A stretch of 64,000 nucleotides of DNA from Kryptolebias marmoratus (lineage: Eukaryota > Chordata > Actinopteri > Cyprinodontiformes > Rivulidae): contig NC_051431.1 of assembly GCF_001649575.2 (NCBI RefSeq), forward strand, positions 22,112,038 to 22,176,037, read 5' to 3'. Positions 57,301-64,000 of this stretch are shown here, piece by piece. Below the pieces are notes generated by a model. It worked only from the letters and a program-made list of their open reading frames with translations. It did no database searches and was not told the DNA's origin. The position numbers and the translations under genes are program-made. Within the stretch, counting starts at the first letter, position 1, and each line of letters opens with the position of its first letter.

Positions 57301-57975
57301 CTCTCCCTCTCTCACTCTGTAGGGCTTCTCTCTTTCAGCAATCTGTCTGTCTTCCATTCATTCTCTCCCTACCCCCGTCTGTCTTCATATCGCTCTCCCT
57401 TTCTTCACAACCTTTCTGCTCTGCTGAGGTTATCGTATACAAGTCTGACGTGGCGAAGCTTGCTAAGAAAAAGAGATATTTAATGTCAGCTGACACATCC
57501 TTAACTTTTTTTTTTTTTAAACTCAAGTCGGGGAGACAGGGTGAGATAGAGCAATGATAAAGAGGCAGGGGAATCTAGAAAATGAATAGGATTAGGCAGG
57601 ATTTATGGTATTTTCACAGATATGATGGAGAAAATTGTGATTCCAGGCTTTTCTTTTTTCCACTGCAGTGCTGCACAAAGGGCAAACGTCTCTGCTCTCT
57701 TTAATCAAAAGTTTTTTATTACATACTGTACCTGGTCCAGCCCCAGTTGGGTTAAAAAATATGGCTGAAGGGTCAAGGCATTTGTTTGTGATAGAAACAG
57801 TGTTTACGGTGTTAACTCACTCTGGGTTTGAGCTGTGAAACTGTGGATTTTAGCACAAACAGTTTTGCTTTCCTGGTCCTAACCAAGTAGCTCAAGTTCT
57901 TAAACCAAATCAAAAACGGCACCAAAACAGAAAATACCAAAGAAAAATGGAGGAAAACAAAGCATACCAAACGGT
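54313..57975. other. Intronic stretch, one GC-richer block
   Basis: 'taaaggggcagtctggtcac' at 55132-55151 is the same repeat end as at 22841. 56060-56520 is GC-richer, contains 'tttaaattcttgataa', then 'aataataaacta', and could be another LTR-like relic, but no ends were found. 56880-57430 is pyrimidine-rich. No exon supported. Confidence 0.4.
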
Positions 57976-58145
57976 CTAGCATTCTTCAAAGGAATGCATA
58001 TCACCCACCGCCTTCCATGCCAGAGTTTTTAATCTGAGATCATCTTACGCTGAGAAATAACAATTATAATCGGTTTGGTCAAACCTCGAAAATAACAATG
58101 TCCATGTTCTCATGCAATATCACAAAAAACCTTTGAACCATTCTA
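57976..58145 (+). repeat. Family A repeat, left end only
   Basis: 'gcattcttcaaaggaatgca', 'tatcacccaccgccttccat', 'gccagagtttttaatctgag', 'atcatcttacgctgagaaat' and 'ctcatgcaatatcacaaaaa'. This is the clearest left terminus. Confidence 0.85.
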
Positions 58146-60290
58146 TCACAGCATATACTGAAGTATGATTAAAACATTGAGGAAGTGGACACATGGAGGA
58201 CAAAAGAAGAGTCTAAAAAAAAACATATCTGCAGCACATGAATAACATTCAAAACTCTTTGTATATATTGTGAAAAATATTTAGAAACTTAACAAAGAGC
58301 AGGACCTGAGAGACTCATCGCCTTTCAGCTCATCATCTGCTGTATGTTGCTTTTTCAGCAAATAGTGTTAGGGAATCCACTCGCTGGAACTAAAATACTC
58401 TTTCATGAGTCAAACTGTGGTATTTTTTAATTTAGATTCAACAAAGAATTCTAAAAAAAAATGATGACAAACTGCTAGTCACAAACTAGAAATTTAATTT
58501 AAAATTGGTTTGTTGGTAAGCTGTTTGTTACCTGCCAACCCAACATTGGTTCATCCCTTTAGTTTAGGGACCTTTTAGTGCCTGAACGATTTCTTAGTGA
58601 AGAACCAAGTGGCTTAACAATCAAACAATCCTCTGAATTTCATCTAGAACTGAAAATGAAAATGAAACTGCATTAAAACAGGTCAGATTCTGTTATGGAC
58701 ATCACTGCATGAGCTCAGGAACACATCCGTAAGTCATTGTCCGTAAACACAGCTCCATGAGTCACCATGTTACAGTTTTGTTATTTTATTCACAGGCGGT
58801 GCGGCACCAAACACAAATGACAGAACAATCGCATTAAAGTACAAATACTTTCACTTTTTAACCACGTTGTGTTCATGCACTACAAGAGAAATAAATGTCT
58901 TATTATCTGAACTTCTTTTCACTAGTTCAGTAACACAGTTATAGATAAGTTTTTATATCAATAGTTGTCTGGATTTTGATTTACATTTTATTTTAGAAAT
59001 AATTTCATTCTTAGTCTTTTGTCTTTATTCCTGACAAAGTATTTTGACTTTGTTCTCAAAAATTTAGCTATTTTACTAGAAATATTTTGACTGGTCTTAA
59101 CACTTCAATCTTGACATCTTGAAAACTTGAATATCAACATTACAACTATAGTATTAAAACTGAAATTTAAAAAGAAAATCATAGTCATTTACAATTTCTC
59201 TCCTTTTTTGAGTGACGCTAACACTCCATCATAGAAAGTCAATCACTTTCAAACAAGATTTTATTTTTCCCGGCTAAAGAGTTCTCAGTGGGTGGGTGTT
59301 TACTTGTTGTTACCTTTTTATGACCTTTGCTGGTATAATCACCTACCTTCCCAGGATTGGTAGCCCTTAACCCTTAGCCCTTGTAACTTTGGATCCATTT
59401 GATCCGAAGGCCACAGAAGAGTTAAAGGGACCACAATCCCACCCAGATTCAGTGGAATCTCATTTTTGGGTTAGGAGTTACTTTAGGTTTAAGACTAAGG
59501 TGTGAAATGAGTTTATGTTGTGGTTAGGGTAAGGCATGCAGGCTAGGCTAAAGAAATGAAGGAAAGTCAATACACTGTCCTAATAAGTATAGAAGTACAA
59601 ACTTGTGTGTGTGTGCGCTTGTTGTTGTAAGTTTCAGTGTGTTAAATCAAGAAGTCGTAAGTATAATTTGGGTAATAAAGACATAATGTATATTCAGCCC
59701 TGATGTGTTGCTGTAAAATGAACTCTAAAGTGTGCTTTCCCCTCCAGCTCTAAATCTTTACTCTGAGTACACACACAGACACACAAACACAAATGCCATT
59801 TACTCTCTCCTGCTCTATCAGCAGAACGGCTCAATGAAAAGGTTATTTATGACATATTCTCTCTGTATATGGAAGGACTTGTATTTTTTTAAAAACTAAT
59901 TCATGTCCCCTGAGGCATTTTGCCCTTCATCACCCTCTTCTTCTCCATCTGTCTCTTCCTTTTTATTAATATTAAGTCTGTTTTAGGTTGTCTGGCCCGA
60001 TGCTCTAATCTCATGCCTAATGTCCACTTTGTATCTGTTCATAACATTGCATTAGAAAAAGACAAGCTTTGATGTCCCCACAGGACACAAGCTGTGACTT
60101 ACACTGCAGCTGTCTCCTAATTATTGCTCTCCTGACCTCCATGCGTCACGTTACGTATCTGGAATGCCTGTTCTCCCCTGACAGACAGCTGAATGGCTCA
60201 TACTTTACTCTGGATGTGAAGCGGATGTTGGAACAATGCGAGACTGACAGACAGCACAGAGAAGTGGAGGAAGGACAGCAAGACAAAGAC
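58146..60290. other. Intronic stretch with a small repeat
   Basis: Contains the inverted copy of the 39213 repeat at 59366-59427 ('cccttgtaactttggatcca', 'tttgatccgaaggccacaga'). The 60069-60380 frame is discussed under rejected items. Nothing else recognised. Confidence 0.4.
59366..59427 (-). repeat. Small dispersed repeat, inverted copy of 39213
   Basis: Reverse complement reads 'gtggccttcggatcaaatgg' and 'atccaaagttacaagggct', matching 'gtggcctttgggtcaaatgg' and 'acccaaagttacaggggct' at 39225-39264. The palindrome is weakened by changes in both arms. Confidence 0.6.
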
Positions 60291-60375
60291 GCTGTAATTC
60301 AATCTGGTGTTTTTAAGGCCAATAAAAGGGATGTGACAGCGTTGATATGTACCATTTGTTGCAGCACTGAAATTT

Positions 60376-60625
60376 ACTGAAATGATCAGAAAGTAACCAT
60401 TAGGTTGACATCTACAGCAAATTCACTTTTGGACTCAAGCTCACTCAAGATGACTGCCACAGCCGTCTGACCTTAGAAAACATAAAAATGGCTACAACTT
60501 AGCCAGTTTTACAGATATTAAACCAAACTTTAGTGTGGTAGTAGCTGAGCATTTTCCTAAAAGCATATTTTGAGCACAACACATTGTACAACACATTTGC
60601 TTTGAACATTGTCATTAACTGTTGG
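60376..60625 (-). repeat. Family A repeat, first of pair
   Basis: Reading + it starts within the element at 'gatcagaaagtaaccattag', then 'gctcactcaagatgactgcc', 'tagtgtggtagtagctgagc' and 'gcatattttgagcacaacac'. Confidence 0.8.
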
Positions 60626-60639
60626 CATTCTGCTTTCAA

Positions 60640-61012
60640 AATATCTCCTGAACCACTTGACGGATTTAAATGAAACTTTTTAGAAAGTAAATACAGGCTG
60701 TGGATCTATAATTGATTAACTTTTGGATTCCACCCAATTCAGGTTGGCTGGCACAATTAATCAGTGTTAGCCTGCACAAAAATCGATAAAACTCAGTATT
60801 TTTTTTACAGATGCAGAGCTAATATTTGGTGTGGTAATAGTTGAAAGTCAGATCAGATTAGATATAATAGTATCACATGAGATTGCAAACAATGCTGTTT
60901 TCAAGGTTTAACCAGAATAGTTTTAACTTTCTCTTTTCTCAACATAAGATGGTCTTAATCTGAGTCTCTGGCATGAAAGTTGGTGGACGATAGGCATTCC
61001 GTCAAGAAGCGC
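60640..61012 (-). repeat. Family A repeat, second of pair
   Basis: Reading +: 'tatctcctgaaccacttgac', 'ttaacttttggattccaccc', 'ttggtgtggtaatagttgaa', 'tcacatgagattgcaaacaa', 'ttttcaaggtttaaccagaa' and the end 'ggcattccgtcaagaagcgc'. Confidence 0.82.
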
Positions 61013-61097
61013 ATGTAGGCCTGTAATTCAGTCTGGTGTTTAAAGGCCAATAAAAGAGATGTGATGGCACTGATATGTACCTTTTGCTGCAGCACTG

Positions 61098-61429
61098 GTC
61101 TCAGACACCGTTCGTCAGCTTATTGTTAGCCTTTTTTTTTTGCATGTTCTAACTTTATTAACTCTGTTTATATTAGGCAGCTTGTATCACGTTTCCTGCG
61201 CGCCTCCTGTAACATCAGCCTCACTGAGAGCTTATCAGAGCTGTGACTGTCAGCTCTAATAAGGGATGTTGCAGTGGATTCTGCTGAGTGATGTAATTGT
61301 CGTTCCTCCCTCCCCAGCGGGCTCCTGCTTCCTGCTCGCTGCTCTCTCCAAGCCTGCGCAGCTTTCCTCCTTTTCTCTGTCTCCAATTACTCTCATATTA
61401 ACTCCATTAGTGAAACCATCAGTTGTGTA
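61098..61429. other. Possible upstream region of a promoter
   Basis: 61180-61430 is free of recognised repeats and less AT-rich than its flanks. A conserved non-coding function is possible but not testable by reading. Confidence 0.3.
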
Positions 61430-61470
61430 ATTGGCCAATCAGCTCGAGGATCAGAGTCCCTATAAAGTTT
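61430..61470 (+). promoter_or_regulatory. Candidate CCAAT + TATA promoter
   Basis: attggccaat (61430-61439), a palindrome that reads CCAAT on both strands, is followed 21 bases later by tataaagttt (61461-61470). Spacing and order fit a classical core promoter with a start near 61490. No convincing coding exon follows; the first ATG (61653) opens only about 36 codons. It may be another alternative promoter or chance. Confidence 0.3.
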
Positions 61471-61540
61471 CATAACAAATATTAAGACCAGCTGGAAGTG
61501 TAGCTGCAGAGAGAGAGAACTCCTGATAAGAGACAGCAGC

Positions 61541-61974
61541 ATCTCACCTTGTCCCTGATCTTTCTGTGTCCGTCCTCAGTTCTTTCATCATCTCTCCATC
61601 ATCCCGATTTTCTTTTTATCACCTTATCTCCTCTTCCTCTGATTGGACAGTCATGTGGAGATGGCTTGAACCCTGTTTTTGCTCCACACTCTTTCCTTGT
61701 CCCAGCTTATTCCTGATGTCCCGTTGGTCAAATCTTGTGATTAAAAATGGGATCAATAGATAGAGCCAGTGTCTCACCTCCTGCCTGTCTGTCTCACAGG
61801 CTCTCTCACACACGCCATCATTAGATAAACCTAATTAATGGACATGCTGCTGCACAAGAAGAGCAAATAAAGATCTGTTTTCCTTCCTCTTCAGGCTTGC
61901 AACCAATTAATCCTAACATGTGCTGAAACTGAAATTCCACATGGCTTCAAAATCAACGTCATCTCCAATAAAAG
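61541..61974. other. Spacer, nothing recognised
   Basis: Pyrimidine-rich 61560-61640. No exon with recognisable product. Confidence 0.35.
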
Positions 61975-62365
61975 GTCTAACGTTTCTTGAAGGAATGCAC
62001 ATCACCTTCCACCTTTCATGCCAGTTTTGAAAACAGATTACCTTATCTTTGAAAAAGGTGGAGTTTTAGCTTTTGCTCAAATCTTGACTATAGGAATATT
62101 CAGTTACACTCGATATTGCAAGATCCTACGGAAACTGTATGTGCTTGGACTATATGTTGAGAATTACTCTCAACTACTACCATACAAAATTTTAGCTCAA
62201 TATCTAAAAAAAAAAATGACTGAGTTATAGCGACTTTTTTCTTTTTTAAGAACAATTAACTGTGGTAGCCATCCCTGTGGTAGCCATCAATTGTAGATGT
62301 GCATCCAGTGACTATTTTCTGAAAATTTCATCAAAATCAGGTCAGTGCTTCATGAGTAATTTTGC
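61975..62365 (+). repeat. Family A repeat (first of tandem pair)
   Basis: 'acgtttcttgaaggaatgca', 'catcaccttccacctttcat', 'actctcaactactaccatac', 'gtggtagccatccctgtggt' (here a short local duplication of 'tgtggtagccatc') and 'tgcttcatgagtaattttgc'. Confidence 0.85.
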
Positions 62366-62375
62366 TAACTCTAAC

Positions 62376-62680
62376 AGCTATTGTCAACGTTTGAAACAAA
62401 AATCTCAACTGACCTGTCTGCACGCAGAATATGTGTTGGAGATGATTCTCAACTACCACCAGTTTAAATTTTAGATCAATATGTCTAAAATTGACTGACT
62501 TATCGCCATTTTCGTGTTTGCTTAGCTTGAGCTGCTGTGGCAACCATCTTAAATTGGGATGCACATGTAAATCCAGTGATTACTTTCTGGGAGTTTCATT
62601 CAAATCTGTCATGTGGTTTATGATATATTTTGCTAACAGACAGACAAATACACTTACAAACAAACACAGGCAATTATATT
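62376..62680 (+). repeat. Family A repeat (second of tandem pair)
   Basis: Resumes mid-element with 'gtcaacgtttgaaacaaaaa', 'tgttggagatgattctcaac', 'gagctgctgtggcaaccatc' and 'atattttgctaacagacaga'. Same strand as its neighbour, without the terminal palindrome between them. Confidence 0.83.
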
Positions 62681-64000
62681 ATATTATTGTCCACCTTTTA
62701 GCAGCAATACCAGTTTGTTTTAAAAGAGTATGTACATTGCTGTAGAGGAGTGCATTGTTCATAGCAGATTTTCCCATCCTTGAAGGAGCACCTGGTCAGA
62801 TAAATTGACACCAACTATCCCAGCTGCAGCATGATCCTTGTGGCCTGTGTTCTCCGTGTATTCAAGAAATGCAGTTTTGTGGCAGCCGCAGCACTTTGGA
62901 TTGCTTAGAATTTCCTGCCACATGTCGTCTGCGTCAGCTTAACATGATATGACTGAATGCAACACGGTCGTTTTATGTTCCATCACAGGTTCTCATTTTC
63001 ATAACACCCAAAACTGAAAACATCAAAAATGCAGCATTTATTAAATATTCATCATGACACAGAGTAAAACTGAATACAGAGCCTGTCAGGGTGAGCAAAC
63101 AGATGAAGACAGATGATTCTTCGCTCGTTTGTGTCTTTTTAAAAAGTCAAGAATACAGTGTCGTAATTTGTTCAATCCTTTATCACATCCAGTCCCTGTG
63201 CTTTTTGCTGTCTGTAATATTTGTTCACGGCAATGTTAAAAGATTTTTTGTGTGAGGATTGTGTTTAAATGTAATATGCTATATATAAGGTCAGGGTTAT
63301 GTACAGATGCAGATAAATTGGTTGGCGCCTTTCCACAATAATCAAAAAAACACAACTAATGTAACTGGATAGGTTTGTGTAATCTGTTCCAGAAACTGTG
63401 GGGCTTGTCAACATGCATTTTGGTTATTTCCAGTCTGACTTCTTTGGGGGGGTTTGGCAACAGTAGAGTCCTCCTGGTTCTTCTTGCATAGAACTTATTC
63501 TGATTCAAAATGCCACAGATGCCTTAATCGAAAAACGACATATCTTGACCTTAGAGTTTGGCTTGAATAGAGGCTTTTTTTGGCTTTTTTAATACCATCC
63601 ACACTGTCCATCTGATCTACCTGGGGCTGCATTTCCTCTTGCATCCACACTGGCTACAGTCCCATGAATCTTATACTTTTAAAATGATATTAGCAGCTGT
63701 GATCACAGGAACATGAAACTGCTTGGAGAAGGTCTTGTAGCCTTTAGCTTTAACTTTAACTCCAGACAGCTCTAACCTTTACTTTCTCTGCTGCATTTTC
63801 AGTGAGGTGCATGTGATACCAGACTACAGAGTTGCATGTTTGCTTCATTAAAATAGGCTGAAAGGTAATCTAAAACACTCAAAGGCACCTGCGATACTAA
63901 TTAGGGGCAAACACTTATTATAATGCAATGATTAATAGTCTCTTTAAGGAGACCAACAAATCTGTCCATGCTAAACTTAGCACAAAAAGTAAGGAGATTT
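62681..64000. other. Right edge, nothing recognised
   Basis: Ordinary AT-rich DNA to the window end. I see no splice-flanked frame matching the next part of Rap1GAP2, so further exons are expected outside. Confidence 0.45.

Larger units (their letters stand above)
60291..61097 (-). repeat. Tandem duplication containing two family A copies
   Basis: A 79-base unit, 'gctgtaattcaatctggtgt' through 'tgttgcagcactg' (60291-60369), recurs at 61021-61097 with few changes. Between them are two family A copies in the same orientation. Either the flanking unit is an extra module of the family or a 730-base segment was duplicated in tandem. Confidence 0.7.

Noticed and set aside
57135..57557. 140-codon plus-strand frame
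   Set aside because: Driven by a pyrimidine-rich stretch giving Leu/Ser/Pro/Phe runs; no domain and no splice context.
60069..60380. 103-codon plus-strand frame with charged segment (DVKRMLEQCETDRQHREVEE)
   Set aside because: The protein-like middle is suggestive, but the frame runs into the duplicated 79-base unit and family A repeat, no clean splice sites bound it, and it matches nothing I know.
1..64000. CRISPR-like array from the recurring family A copies
   Set aside because: Copies are about 0.5 kb, on both strands and irregularly spaced, with no short spacers; this is a eukaryotic interspersed repeat.

Overview
The window looks like intronic DNA from a ray-finned (teleost) fish. It is AT-rich, has almost no long open frames, is full of (GT)n, (TA)n and (ATCC)n microsatellites, and carries debris of fish-type transposons: Rex1/L2-like LINEs, a LINE with a restriction-like endonuclease, hAT and SANT/Myb-bearing DNA elements, and solo LTRs. 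There are no bacterial operons, no CRISPR array and no intact rRNA or tRNA gene. Two single N bases (21242, 34751) mark unresolved assembly positions.

Gene content. Two short coding exons on the + strand, 3760-3800 and 7944-7979, have good splice sites and matching phases. Joined, they give an N-terminus that I recognise as the start of Rap1 GTPase-activating protein 2 (rap1gap2; RapGAP family). The catalytic RapGAP domain was not found, so it presumably lies beyond the right edge and most of the window would be the large 5' introns of this gene. A third + strand exon candidate (47322-47449) has a G-rich 5' leader, an ATG in good context and a donor in the same phase. It could be an alternative first exon of the same gene, but I do not recognise its peptide.

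Layout. 1-3200: old repeats and silent flanking DNA. 3200-3800: probable promoter, leader and exon 1. 3801-7943: intron 1, with one SANT/Myb-bearing DNA transposon. 7980-20100: quiet intron with microsatellites and a LINE scrap. 20142-21360: compound repeat block including a tandem array of nuclear-receptor-type half-sites and a long (TA)n tract. 23300-29200: nested repeats (hAT inside family A, an LTR, a LINE). 32000-38200: two solo LTRs with target-site duplications and a LINE with a restriction-like endonuclease. 46640-47450: alternative first exon candidate. 48900-62700: further repeat copies, several in tandem pairs, and a possible CCAAT/TATA promoter near 61430.

The dominant repeat, called family A here, is about 0.5 kb. 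I count about 23 copies in 26 pieces on both strands, roughly 6.7 kb or a tenth of the window. Its full-length form has a near-palindromic start (gcattccttgaaggaatgc) and inverted 'atatcacccgc(c/t)gcc' motifs near both ends, like a TIR element. Conserved internal blocks include 'gatgactctcagctactacc', 'ttgactccaaaagttaatca' and 'gagatattttgctaacagac'. A hAT element, a solo LTR and a LINE each landed inside a family A copy, so family A is older than these insertions. All functional statements are from reading only; no search was run.
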